Source: CAZVEE01 sp964625525 (GTDB taxonomy: Bacteria; Pseudomonadota; Alphaproteobacteria; JAJFIK01). From it: a stretch of DNA of 64,000 nucleotides. This document shows, piece after piece, positions 52,542 to 61,364 of the stretch. The DNA is taken from the NCBI GenBank assembly GCA_964625525.1, contig CAZVEE010000007.1, positions 1 to 64,000 of the forward strand. The letters are read 5' to 3'. Below the pieces are notes generated by a model. The model had not been told where the DNA came from and searched no databases. It was given only the letters and a program-made list of their open reading frames with translations. Position 1 is the first letter of the stretch, and every line of letters begins with the position of its first letter. The translations under genes were made by a program, and so were the position numbers.

Positions 52542-54112
52542 CGCTGCTCTCCCACTCCTAATTCGCCGGCGAGCCGTTCCAGGAAGGTGCGCACTTCGCC
52601 GGTGCTGCGGATGCGGAACGATGCCGTGGTGGGCATGGGCTTGTCATTGACCACGATCCCGATGCCCCGGCCCAAGAGCGCGTCGAAGGCGTCTTGATCG
52701 GTGACATCATCGCCCAGATAGAATGTCAGGACATCCGGGCCCTCAAGCCGCAGAGCATCCAGGAGATAGAGAAGCGCTTTGCCTTTGTCCCAGTCGATGC
52801 GCGGGCGCAGCTCGAACACCTTCTTGCCGCCGGTCTTGCGCAGCTTGGGATAGCGGATGGCCATTTCATCCACCGCCGCTTCGACAATGGGAAAGTCCGT
52901 TTCGGACACGAGCCGATAGTGGACGGCAATGGCAAAGGATTTATCCTCGACCAGCGCCCCTTCGATCTCGGCCAGGTGATCACGCAGATGCCGTGCGGCC
53001 TCCCCGATCAGGGGACGGATCGCCTCGCCGTCCTGCTGCACAAAGCGCAGACCATCCGGGCCTTCCATGTCAAAGCCGTGACTACCCGCATACACGACAC
53101 CGTCGAGGCCGACGAAGCCGCGCACCTCTTCTTTCATTCGCCCACTGATGAACGCGACTTGTGTCTGTTCCGCCAGCCGCCCAATGACCGAGCGCATAGC
53201 CGGATCGAGAATGGCGTCCTCGGGCCGGTCGACGATGGGCGTGACCGTGCCGTCATAATCGAGGAACACGGCGACGCGCTTGCCGCGCATGGCCGAGGTA
53301 ATGGCATTCATGGAGTTCAGCGCCAGCGGCGGGCCACTCCCCGGCAGCAACTCGCTCAGATCCGCCACCACAATGTCCGCGCCCGCCGCCATGAGAAGCC
53401 CCGCGCGGGCAAAGCGGTCAACGCCGACCACGAGACCAAAGCCACCGGCACGCCCCGCCGCGACGCCCGCGGCGGTGTCATCCACGATCACCGTCCGCGC
53501 TGGCGCAATGCCCAAACGCTTGGCCGCTTCCAGGAACATGTCAGGTGTTGGCTTGGATTGGAGATTAAGGCTGTCCACATCGCGCGCATCCAGGATCACA
53601 TCCACATCCACGTCGATGCCGCCAGCTTCCAGAATGGCGTGCGCCTCGCGGCTTGCCGAGACCAGCGCAATTTTCACGCCCTGGACCCGGGCGTTGTCGA
53701 TCAGCTCCACGGAGCTGGGAAAGATCTCAACGCCTTGCGCCGCCAACAGCGCCTGAAAGCGCGTTTCTTGATCCGTGGCAAGGCGACGCAGGAGCGTGTC
53801 GTCCACAGCCACGGCCCGGGCATCAAAAAAGGCTCGGGCGCCGGCAATCGGATCCTGGCCATCCAGATGCGTCAGATAATCCTGTTCCGCGTCAAAAGGT
53901 TTGAAGGGCCGCCCGCCCGCGCGGTCCCGCAAGACCGAATCGCACACGGCTTTCCAGGCCGCCGCGTGCAGCACATCCGTGCGCGTCACGACGCCATCAA
54001 GATCGAGGATCAGACCCTCAAGCCCTCCCAGCGACACCAGCGCAGGCGCGGTATCGGCAAGCGACGGCATTTGGAAGGACGCCTCCCAGGGATCGGGGAC
54101 GCTGTCGGGCAT
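52538..54112 (-). CDS. HAD (beta-phosphoglucomutase-like) fused to trehalose-6-phosphate phosphatase
   Basis: A 524-residue two-module protein. Residues about 30-262 form a HAD-IA domain with the nucleophile motif DLDGVVTRTD and the later DDTAAGVAAGRAGGFG, resembling beta-phosphoglucomutases. Residues about 278-515 form an OtsB domain: FLDYDGTVTPI, SGRMKEEV, and GDDVTDQDAF. OtsB dephosphorylates trehalose-6-phosphate; a beta-PGM converts beta-glucose-1-phosphate to glucose-6-phosphate. The pair resembles the first two-thirds of mycobacterial Rv2006, which adds a GH65 phosphorylase that is absent here. A GGAG ribosome site precedes the start. Confidence 0.88.
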   Translation of the reverse strand: MPDSVPDPWEASFQMPSLADTAPALVSLGGLEGLILDLDGVVTRTDVLHAAAWKAVCDSVLRDRAGGRPFKPFDAEQDYLTHLDGQDPIAGARAFFDARAVAVDDTLLRRLATDQETRFQALLAAQGVEIFPSSVELIDNARVQGVKIALVSASREAHAILEAGGIDVDVDVILDARDVDSLNLQSKPTPDMFLEAAKRLGIAPARTVIVDDTAAGVAAGRAGGFGLVVGVDRFARAGLLMAAGADIVVADLSELLPGSGPPLALNSMNAITSAMRGKRVAVFLDYDGTVTPIVDRPEDAILDPAMRSVIGRLAEQTQVAFISGRMKEEVRGFVGLDGVVYAGSHGFDMEGPDGLRFVQQDGEAIRPLIGEAARHLRDHLAEIEGALVEDKSFAIAVHYRLVSETDFPIVEAAVDEMAIRYPKLRKTGGKKVFELRPRIDWDKGKALLYLLDALRLEGPDVLTFYLGDDVTDQDAFDALLGRGIGIVVNDKPMPTTASFRIRSTGEVRTFLERLAGELGVGEQR

Positions 54113-54478
54113 AGCTTGAGCTCCATGGCGGCGGCGACACTGGGGCCGCGTGTCACAAGGTCAATGATTTCAAACACTTGGACATACAGTGCCAGCATTG
54201 CGGGCAACGCCAGCGGCCTCTTCGTCGCACGCTTTCGCAGCCCGCTCAAGGGGGGCGCGCCCACCCGTGGCCGTGGTCACGCTGGTCGTGCGTCAGTGTG
54301 CAGGTGAGTTTCTTTCCAGCCGATCAAGTCGCATCGGTTTTGATGGAGGGAAGCATTGTTTTCCCGCCCGTTCTCAGTGTATCAGGCGCGCAGAGCGTGT
54401 CTCAACACCGCGCCACAGCGCACGCTCGCCTCGCGGATCCACCGGCGCCTCTGATCACGCAGCACATGGAGGACGACC
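54113..54478. other. 366-base divergent promoter region
   Basis: It lies between the HAD-OtsB gene (leftward) and the RTX gene (rightward). I see no gene and no operator that I can name. A strong GGAGGA ribosome site ends it, just before 54479. Confidence 0.4.
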
Positions 54479-55819
54479 ATGGCCACCATCAGCTTCTTCA
54501 ACGATTTCAACATTAATGAGGTCGACAAGAAGACCTATAAAAACGGCAATCTGGTACCGGGCGGCTTACCCAATTCATTCGCGGTCATTCTAGAGCCGGA
54601 TTTGGCCACCTTGAATTTCCAGGGCTTCGGGTTTGAACTCAACAACAAAGGCGAGCCGACCGACGGCACCATCACGTTCGTGTCCTTCTTCCCAGGCAAT
54701 GACTCCGATCTGGCGATTAGCGCGTCCAGCCTCAATGTGGACGTCAATGATGTGGTGAAGCTTGCCAAAAAAGGCAATGTGGAAGGCATTTTTGAAATTT
54801 TCTTCGGCGGCAACGACACGATCCCGCAGGTCCCCACTCCGACCCCAGACAATTTCATCAATGGCTTCGGTGGCACCGACACGGTGATCTATAGCGGCAA
54901 TCGCGACGAATACACCGTGGTCGACAACAATGGTGTCGTGACCGTCACGGACAATACCCCCGGCCAGTCGATCCTTGATGACGACGGCACCGATGAACTT
55001 CGCAATGTTGAAATCATTCAGTTTGCCGACCAAAGCATCCAAATCGATACCAGCCAAAGCGGCGGTGACGACAAGGAAGAAAAGAGCAAGAACAAAGGCA
55101 AAGAGGTCAACGTCGTGGACGGTACCGCCGATGCCGAGCAACTGGACGGCACGGACGGGGATGATCTCATCGAAGGCCTTGGTGGGAACGACATCCTGAA
55201 CGGTCTCGGTGGCAAAGACACCCTGGAAGGCGGTCAGGGCGATGACACGATGAATGGCGGCGACGGCAAGGACATGCTGTTCGGGGATGCCGGCAACGAC
55301 ATTTACATCCTCGGCAAAGGCGATAAAGCGTTCGAAGACGCCGGCAATGGCGATGCGGACGAAATTCGCGCCGAGAAGAAAATCAAACTGGGCGACAATT
55401 TCGAGAACGCCACGCTGCTGGGTCAGGGCAAAGGCAAGATCAAAGGCAATGATGCCGACAACGTCCTGGTCGGCAACAATGGCGACACCAAGATTGACGG
55501 CGGTGACGGCGATGACGTCATCGACGCGGGCGGCGGGCGCAATAAAGTCAAAGGCGGTGACGGCGAGGACATCTTCGTGTTCCCGGGCGGCATCGTGAAC
55601 AACCTGGACGACAACACGACTGTCATCCGCGACTTCGAGGTGGGCGAAGACCGGATCTCCCTGACCGGGACCACTATTGCCAATTTCGACCAAGTGCTGG
55701 CGCTGGCCAATGACGGTAAGAAAGGCGTGGAAATCTCGGGCGACGGCGGCGTGTTCGTCCTGTCGAAAGTAGACCTTGAGGAGCTGAGCGCCTCGGACTT
55801 CATCTTCCCAGCGTTTTGA
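54479..55819 (+). CDS. Secreted RTX (hemolysin-type calcium-binding) protein
   Basis: A 446-residue acidic protein without a signal peptide. Residues about 125-195 hold a domain ending LRNVEIIQFADQSIQI, common before RTX blocks. Residues about 215-275 carry nonapeptide repeats of the GGxGxDxLx type, and a second degenerate, lysine-rich block lies at about 320-360. The C-terminus ends DFIFPAF, the usual type I secretion signal style. It should be exported unfolded by a type I system and fold with calcium outside. No ABC exporter or adaptor gene is nearby; tolC at 10.2 kb may provide the duct. The function of the first 120 residues is unknown. Confidence 0.87.
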   Translation: MATISFFNDFNINEVDKKTYKNGNLVPGGLPNSFAVILEPDLATLNFQGFGFELNNKGEPTDGTITFVSFFPGNDSDLAISASSLNVDVNDVVKLAKKGNVEGIFEIFFGGNDTIPQVPTPTPDNFINGFGGTDTVIYSGNRDEYTVVDNNGVVTVTDNTPGQSILDDDGTDELRNVEIIQFADQSIQIDTSQSGGDDKEEKSKNKGKEVNVVDGTADAEQLDGTDGDDLIEGLGGNDILNGLGGKDTLEGGQGDDTMNGGDGKDMLFGDAGNDIYILGKGDKAFEDAGNGDADEIRAEKKIKLGDNFENATLLGQGKGKIKGNDADNVLVGNNGDTKIDGGDGDDVIDAGGGRNKVKGGDGEDIFVFPGGIVNNLDDNTTVIRDFEVGEDRISLTGTTIANFDQVLALANDGKKGVEISGDGGVFVLSKVDLEELSASDFIFPAF

Positions 55820-55845
55820 TCCGGGTCCATCCAGTTTAAACGCGC

Positions 55846-55877
55846 AAAGCCGGCCGGGGTGTTTCTCGGCCGGTTTT
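55846..55877 (+). terminator. Terminator after the RTX gene
   Basis: A 7-bp GC stem (55850-55856 with 55867-55873) and a 10-base loop, preceded by AAAG and followed by TTTT. It lies 26 bases after the stop. Confidence 0.8.
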
Positions 55878-55957
55878 CTCGTAAGTGGTCCCGGTTCCGG
55901 TCAGAAGGCACCTTGGCCGCATGACGGCGCGGGCATGCCCGGTCATGACGCGTGAGA

Positions 55958-56034
55958 TGGCACCCCCGGCAGGGCTCGAACCTGCAACCGTCCGCTTAGA
56001 AGGCGGATGCTCTATCCAATTGAGCTACGGGGGC
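55958..56034 (-). tRNA. tRNA-Arg (TCT)
   Basis: Minus-strand cloverleaf. The acceptor GCCCCCG pairs with CGGGGGT, the D-arm is AGCTCAATTGGATAGAGC, and the anticodon TCT lies opposite 55998-56000. The T-loop is GGTTCGAGCC. CCA is encoded. Confidence 0.95.
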
Positions 56035-56053
56035 ATGGCGGGCGCGGGGCCAG

Positions 56054-56116
56054 GCCTTCATGGGTCCGCGCCTTAATGGCTCAGGCCTTAATGGGTCAAG
56101 GCCTTAATGGGTCCAA
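56054..56116. repeat. Four imperfect 15-16-bp tandem repeats at the end of the NDUFS4-like gene
   Basis: Copies begin at about 56054, 56070, 56085 and 56101 with core GCCTTAATGGGTC. The last copy includes the stop and final codons of the leftward NDUFS4-like gene. The array therefore looks like a slipped duplication of that gene's 3' end between it and tRNA-Arg. Confidence 0.75.
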
Positions 56117-56409
56117 GGCTCGACGCGGTCGTAGGCGAAATTCTCCGCATAGGTCTGCTCTTTGGGCAGGCTGTCCTGCTCGTCAATGACCTCATGGGGA
56201 ATGTTGTTGCGCTGGGCGTAGGCCACCGCTTCCTCGCGAGTGTCAAAGTAAAGCCGCACCTGGCTCTCTGTTTCGCCGGAACTGGTCCAGCCCATCAGCG
56301 GGTCGGCCCGGCGGGCTTCCTCGCGCTCGAACTCCAGCACCCACCGCTGAGTGTTGCGCTTGCCCGACTGCATGGCCGTCTTGGCCGGTCTGTAAATGCG
56401 CGCCAGCAT
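56104..56409 (-). CDS. Complex I accessory subunit, NDUFS4-like (ETC complex I subunit family)
   Basis: A 101-residue protein of the PF04800 family, the bacterial counterpart of the mitochondrial 18-kDa NDUFS4 subunit. Landmarks are the N-terminal ARIYRPAKTAMQSGK, then WVLEFE, the DPLMGWTSSGET segment, LYFDTREEAVAYAQ and a C-terminal NFAYDRVEPWTH. Alphaproteobacterial complex I contains such a subunit at the matrix-like cytoplasmic arm, where it stabilises the enzyme. It is encoded apart from the nuo operon, as usual. The ATG at 56409 is the conserved start; longer upstream frames are unrelated. Confidence 0.9.
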   Translation of the reverse strand: MLARIYRPAKTAMQSGKRNTQRWVLEFEREEARRADPLMGWTSSGETESQVRLYFDTREEAVAYAQRNNIPHEVIDEQDSLPKEQTYAENFAYDRVEPWTH

Positions 56410-56574
56410 GATCGAAATCCCGACTCCGTCTTCGCAAAATGGTGCGTTAGCTATAGACCGATCCCCCGGCCATGGCGAGGGGCGCACGCGGTATGGAACC
56501 TGCAGCGCGCCCTGCCAGGCCCTTTTGCCTCTCAAAACGGCACACCCCTGCGTGCCTAGACTCGCCTGGAGCCC

Positions 56575-57510
56575 ATGACCGCGCTCGCCACGCTCACTGC
56601 CAAAGCCCTTGTGACTGTCCTTGAGACCGGCCATGCGCGCGGGCGCTATGGGGCGCTTGAGGGGGTCCCCGGCCCACGGGGGGCGCTGACCTATGGGATC
56701 GCGGGCGCGCGCGTGGCCGACGGCACGTTGGGGACCTTGGTGGAGCGCTATGCGGGCGCATCGCAGGCGCGGTTGGGCAAGGCGCTGGCCATGCTGCTGC
56801 CGCCCTTGCGCGATCGCAATCCGGCGCTCCATGGGGATGTTTACTTTCATAATTTGCTGCGCGCCGCCGCCGATGACCCGGTGATGCAGGCGCTCCAGGA
56901 CGCAAGCTGGGACGCCGCCTTTTGGGACCCTGCGCTGACGGGGGCGCGCAAGCACGGGCTGGAGACGCCGCTGGGCCTGGCGGTGCTGGCGGACAGTTTA
57001 GGTCAGGGGGGCTTTGAAACCCTGCGCCGGCGCATCGTGAAAGAGCACGGCCCCGTCAACGAAATCGGAGAACCGGCCTGGTTGACCGCCTACGCCACGG
57101 CGCGTGCCGACTGGCTGGCCGGCCATCGGACGCGGGCGCTTCGGGACAGCGTGGGCCGCATGCGGGTGTTCCAGACGCTTATGCGGCTTGGCAATTGGGA
57201 CTTGCGGCTGCCGCTCGTCATCCACGGGGTGGAGATCGACGCGGCGCTGCTGACGGGACCGGCACCGGGCACGTATGACGGCCCGGGCCTGGGCAGCCGG
57301 ACTGTGCAGCTTGAGCAGCCGCTGGTGCGCGGGGGCGATGTGCGGGCGGTCCAGTTGGCGCTGTCCGGGCTCACCGTGGGACGGGACCTGCTCGCGGACG
57401 GGATTTATGGTCCGGTCACGCAAGAGGCGGTGCGCGGCCTGCAAGATGCCATGGGCATTGCGGTCACGGGCGTGGTGGACGCGGCCACCCTCGCCTTTCT
57501 GCCGCTTTGA
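56575..57510 (+). CDS. GH46 chitosanase-like protein with peptidoglycan-binding domain
   Basis: A 311-residue protein. Residues about 8-220 resemble family 46 chitosanases: ALQDASWDAAFWDPALTGARKHGL and RMRVFQTLMRLGNWDLRLPL match the helical core of the Streptomyces enzyme. Residues about 240-308 form a PG_binding_1 domain (RGGDVRAVQLALSGL, DGIYGPVTQEAVRGLQ). A glutamate aligns with catalytic Glu22, but the Asp40 position falls in PGPRG and is not acidic, so activity is uncertain. There is no signal peptide. It may act on peptidoglycan or merely bind it. Confidence 0.7.
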   Translation: MTALATLTAKALVTVLETGHARGRYGALEGVPGPRGALTYGIAGARVADGTLGTLVERYAGASQARLGKALAMLLPPLRDRNPALHGDVYFHNLLRAAADDPVMQALQDASWDAAFWDPALTGARKHGLETPLGLAVLADSLGQGGFETLRRRIVKEHGPVNEIGEPAWLTAYATARADWLAGHRTRALRDSVGRMRVFQTLMRLGNWDLRLPLVIHGVEIDAALLTGPAPGTYDGPGLGSRTVQLEQPLVRGGDVRAVQLALSGLTVGRDLLADGIYGPVTQEAVRGLQDAMGIAVTGVVDAATLAFLPL

Positions 57511-57517
57511 CACTCGC

Positions 57518-58972
57518 TCACCGGTCGGTGCGCTCGGCCAGGATGCGCATATTATCCTCATGGGTCTTGCGGTCGATGCGATAGAGCGACACGCACAGCA
57601 CCGAGGCGACATAGGTCAGGAAAATCACCGGCACATAAATCCAACCCAGACGCGTGACCAAGGCAGGATCAACCTCACCGGGCTGTGCCGCCGCCGGGAA
57701 CCCCACCACAGTCAGCAGAATGCCGGCGATGAAGAGACCCAGGCCGGAGACCAGTTTCTGCGTGAACGTGCGCGCCGAATAGAACAGCCCTTCCGAGCGC
57801 CGTCCCGTCACCACCGCGCTGTCCTCCACCACATCCGCCACCATGGATGCCATGATGATCTGCGTGGCGATAATCAGCGCAATATCCACAGTGGAAATTA
57901 GCACCAGCAGCGGCAACAGGATGGGATCACCGTTTTCGGGAAAGAAGCCGATCAGGCGCAGGAAATAGGGCAGCGGCGCCAGGGTGAAGGCGATGAAGCC
58001 AATGCTCATGGCCGCCTGGCGCTTGCCGAGCCAATGGGACGCCGCCGGTGCAATTCGAAAGGCCAGAAGCGCGGATATCACAAAGCCATAGATGAAATAG
58101 ATGACCTGATCCGTATTCAGCTCCCAGAAAAACGTCACGAAATAGTAGTTCAGAGACTGGCTGAGCCCTTGGCCCAGAGCGAAGAACACCATCGCCAGAA
58201 ACAGCGCCAGGAAGGAGCGGTTAGACAGGGTCTCGAGCACTTCCCGGGTCGCTTCGCCCCAAGACAGGCGCGGCCGCGGGCTGGGCTGGGGCAACGTGGG
58301 AATGAGGTGATGCGTGCCCGCGGCGGAAATGAAAATGAAGATCAGCATCAAGACGGCCGCGATCGTGCCGTAAGTCTCATACCCCTCCCGGTTCAAAATG
58401 CCGAAAGGCTGGGCTTCCGTTGGCACCAGCAGAAAGCCGAACGCAGCCATGGCGATCAGCAACCCGCCAGCCCACCCAAACAGGTAGCGGTAGCCGATAA
58501 TGCTGGTGCGCTGATCGTAATCGCCCGTGAGTTCAGGCGTCATGGCGGTACTGGGCACTTCGTACAAGGTCAGGCTGGTGCGCACCAGGACGGCCATGAT
58601 CACGAGATAGAAGAACTGCCCCGTCCCTGAAAGACCATCGGGCACATTCCAGAAAAAGAAGTAAGCCCCGGCAACGGGAATGATGGCGCCATACATGAAA
58701 GGGTGACGACGCCCCAGGGACGAGCGCAGTCGATCCGACCAATTGCCCACGATGGGATCCGACAGTGCGTCAATGCACAGCGCGACAAAGCCCGCCAATG
58801 CCACAGTCGCGGCCGGCATGCCCAGCACTTGATTGTAGAAAATCAGCAGGAAGTAGTTAAAGCCATTTTCTTTGATGCCATACGCCGCCGCCCCAATACC
58901 GTAGGCCAGCTTGGTCGACAGGGGCACGCGCTTGGGCGGCACCTGGATCTGCGCGGCTTGCTCCACTGTCAC
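57518..58972 (-). CDS. GPH-family (MelB-like) sugar:cation symporter
   Basis: A 484-residue membrane protein with about 12 helices. The GPH signature loop DALSDPIVGNWSDRLRSSLGRRHPF between helices 2 and 3 and the MTPELTGDYDQRTSI loop are characteristic. The start is probably the GTG at 58972, with GGGAG upstream; the longer frame adds a non-hydrophobic tail. It should import a glycoside, or another solute, with Na+ or H+. It resembles the MFS carrier at 24.2 kb in family but not closely in sequence. It converges with the GH46-like gene. Confidence 0.88.
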   Translation of the reverse strand: MTVEQAAQIQVPPKRVPLSTKLAYGIGAAAYGIKENGFNYFLLIFYNQVLGMPAATVALAGFVALCIDALSDPIVGNWSDRLRSSLGRRHPFMYGAIIPVAGAYFFFWNVPDGLSGTGQFFYLVIMAVLVRTSLTLYEVPSTAMTPELTGDYDQRTSIIGYRYLFGWAGGLLIAMAAFGFLLVPTEAQPFGILNREGYETYGTIAAVLMLIFIFISAAGTHHLIPTLPQPSPRPRLSWGEATREVLETLSNRSFLALFLAMVFFALGQGLSQSLNYYFVTFFWELNTDQVIYFIYGFVISALLAFRIAPAASHWLGKRQAAMSIGFIAFTLAPLPYFLRLIGFFPENGDPILLPLLVLISTVDIALIIATQIIMASMVADVVEDSAVVTGRRSEGLFYSARTFTQKLVSGLGLFIAGILLTVVGFPAAAQPGEVDPALVTRLGWIYVPVIFLTYVASVLCVSLYRIDRKTHEDNMRILAERTDR

Positions 58973-59103
58973 CCGCTTTGCTCCCTGCCCGGTTTTTCTC
59001 GTCTCCACTGGTTGCCAGCGTGACAGAGTTTTCAGAAACCGCCAATGGCCGGCGCACATTTCGGGCCCGGGATCCACATGAGGGGTCTAGATGGTTCGAA
59101 AAT

Positions 59104-59180
59104 TGGTCGGGGCGCTCAGATTCGAACTGAGGACCCCCTGCTCCCAAAGCAGGTGCGCTACCAGGCTGCGCCACACCCCG
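59104..59180 (-). tRNA. tRNA-Pro (TGG)
   Basis: Minus-strand cloverleaf. The acceptor CGGGGTG pairs with CGCCCCG, and the anticodon TGG lies opposite 59144-59146 in the loop TTTGGGA. The T-loop is AGTTCGAATCT. CCA is encoded. Confidence 0.95.
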
Positions 59181-59371
59181 ACCGGATCCGCGTCTGCGAA
59201 TGAGCTCTCTGCTTAACGGCTGCGCCGCCGCGACGCAACGCACAGCATGGCCCAACCCAAAATCGGCCACAGGGTTTGCCGTAAGGCCATGACTTGCCTA
59301 GAGTTGCAGATGGTGTGGGGTGCTCTGGGCAGCAACCGTAAGGTGGCCCAGACGACGAGAGGGGCAACAGC

Positions 59372-60562
59372 ATGGACGACGACAAGACGAAAGACTCAGA
59401 CCGCCAAGACACGCCGGGCCAGACGCCCGGCGAGCAAGCCGAGCAGAGCCATCCGGCACCCGGCGAGACATTGCAACCATTGGGCCGGGAGCAAGGCGGG
59501 CCCGGCAAACCAGACGCCAAGGAAGGTCTCGGCCCCGCCGGCCTGCCCCCCCATCAGGGGGGAGACGAAAACAAGGCCCCGGACCTAGACGAGGCCATGC
59601 AATACAGCCGGTCGGCCACCTACAAGACCATCGACAAAGAGGCGGAAGCCCTTGGCAAAAAACTAAACGGCTTTGTCGATCCCTTCACGGCCCAGATCCG
59701 CTTTCTGATCTTCGCCGCTGCGGTCTCGGTGCATCTGTGTTTGATCTTGAGCCTTGGCTGGCTGTTCTTAGATGTTGTGCCTTGCAGCGGCACAGGGCTC
59801 GTCTGCGCGGCCCGCCATGGCGTGGCTCTTATACCGGCCTTGGCCGTGGTCTTGGTCATGATGGTCTTCTGGGCAGCCATTTCGGCGCGCTTTCCCTTCC
59901 TGCATAACAAAGTGCATCACTGTCTCTATGAAGACCTGATCAATACGCTGAAGAACGATACGCACCGCTATTTTGGAGAGTACCGGGCACGGGACACGGA
60001 GGATGCCGCGCTGGCCCTGCTTGGCCTCATGAAGATCCGGGCGCGGAATGTGGAGATGTATCACACGGTCTGGCTGATGCCGTTGATCATGGGGCTCAAC
60101 CAGTTTCGGGCCCGGGTGACGCGCGGACTGTGGGTGTTGGCGCCACCTTTGATCCTGGCGGCCCTGGCCCTGGCATTTTATGTGGGCTATCGCAGCGCGG
60201 CGGCAGGCGGCATCGGGGCCTTCAGTGCGGAAATGCTCGATACCGTGACGGCGGATCCCGTTTTCGCGGTTTTCGTTGCCTTGAGCGTGGCGACGGCCTT
60301 TCTGCCACTGGCGGTGGGAGACTGGATTGCGGGATCCTTGAACGAGGAACTCAAACATGTCCTCGACCTGAAACAGTATCCGTTCACGGACATCAAGGAC
60401 ACGGTGCTGGCGCGCTACAAAGAACTGGGGGACCTAACGCCAGCGGACGACGGGGAAACCACGTTGCAGCCCCAGACCTTTGATGTGTCCGCGTTCATCG
60501 TGAACATCTTTTACAAGATCAACTGGCAGTTGCGGAAGTGGGAAACCAGCCGCCGCTTCTGA
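59372..60562 (+). CDS. Four-helix membrane protein of unknown function
   Basis: A 396-residue protein that I do not recognise. Residues 1-80 are a disordered, hydrophilic tail rich in Gly, Pro, Gln, Asp and Glu. Two predicted transmembrane pairs follow (about 108-130 with 147-170, and 248-270 with 293-315), separated by a soluble segment of about 75 residues. The last 75 residues are soluble. The ATG at 59372 follows GAGGGG. It is followed in the same direction, 88 bases on, by another unknown membrane protein, so they probably act together. Confidence 0.75.
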   Translation: MDDDKTKDSDRQDTPGQTPGEQAEQSHPAPGETLQPLGREQGGPGKPDAKEGLGPAGLPPHQGGDENKAPDLDEAMQYSRSATYKTIDKEAEALGKKLNGFVDPFTAQIRFLIFAAAVSVHLCLILSLGWLFLDVVPCSGTGLVCAARHGVALIPALAVVLVMMVFWAAISARFPFLHNKVHHCLYEDLINTLKNDTHRYFGEYRARDTEDAALALLGLMKIRARNVEMYHTVWLMPLIMGLNQFRARVTRGLWVLAPPLILAALALAFYVGYRSAAAGGIGAFSAEMLDTVTADPVFAVFVALSVATAFLPLAVGDWIAGSLNEELKHVLDLKQYPFTDIKDTVLARYKELGDLTPADDGETTLQPQTFDVSAFIVNIFYKINWQLRKWETSRRF

Positions 60563-60650
60563 GGGATCGTCGCCGGACGGGTGGCGTGATGGCGCGTCAT
60601 GGGCCATCCTGCCGCCCGTTCGGTGAGTCCTAACAGGCGGTGTCCGTGTC

Positions 60651-61364
60651 ATGCATAGCGAGTCCGATCTGCAACCCTTGTCGCCGTTGGATGGGCTGAT
60701 GCTCGCCCTGTTTCGATGGTTTGCGCTGGTGCTGGCGGTTTTGTCCGCCGCGGGGCTGGTGATCGCGCTCGGGTTGCTGGCGTTCGGATCGGATCGCGGT
60801 GGCGGCCGCCTCGAACGCGCGACTTTGGACGTGTTCATGGACCGTCAGGAGGCCGGCGAGGTGCCCGCCGCCCCGCGCACCGCTATCTTCACCTATGCCC
60901 CCGAAGACACCCGCGAAGCCGCCTATCAAGACCTTTACAACCGGGTGCTCGACACGGCGCGGCGCTATGACATGCTGAGCGATCCCCAGGCCCTGGTGGA
61001 TACGGTCAACGGCGCCATTAAAGAGTTCGATTTGTCGGACCATCCCGATGATGGGACCTTCGCCTACGTCTATCTGACCCGCCTCAATGCCCTCGCCGAA
61101 ACGCTGGCGGCGCGCCGCAACACCGGCACGGTCCCCGAAACGGTGGGCCTGGAAAGCGTCGCCGAATGGCTGCGCGCAGAAGTGCGCGAGGCCATGCTGA
61201 GGGAGGCGGCCCCGGCCAGCGGGCGCTCTTTGCTGGCGGACCGCGGGGCTCTGGCGTTTCTCTGTGCCATTGTGTTTTTAGTCTCAAGCACCGTCTGGGC
61301 CGTGCTGACAGCCATCGCGCAGGGGCGCGCGGTTTGGGACGGGCCACACGAGCACATCGACTGA
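60651..61364 (+). CDS. Two-helix membrane protein of unknown function
   Basis: A 237-residue protein with one transmembrane helix near each end (about residues 18-46 and 200-224). The middle is soluble, mostly helical and charged, and is predicted to lie in the periplasm if both termini are cytoplasmic. I recognise no family. It is the partner of the preceding gene by position. An AGGCGGTG element precedes the ATG. Confidence 0.7.
   Translation: MHSESDLQPLSPLDGLMLALFRWFALVLAVLSAAGLVIALGLLAFGSDRGGGRLERATLDVFMDRQEAGEVPAAPRTAIFTYAPEDTREAAYQDLYNRVLDTARRYDMLSDPQALVDTVNGAIKEFDLSDHPDDGTFAYVYLTRLNALAETLAARRNTGTVPETVGLESVAEWLRAEVREAMLREAAPASGRSLLADRGALAFLCAIVFLVSSTVWAVLTAIAQGRAVWDGPHEHID

Noticed and set aside
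52538..54112. Frameshifted pair of separate HAD and OtsB genes
   Set aside because: The frame is continuous with a sensible linker, and similar fusions are known.
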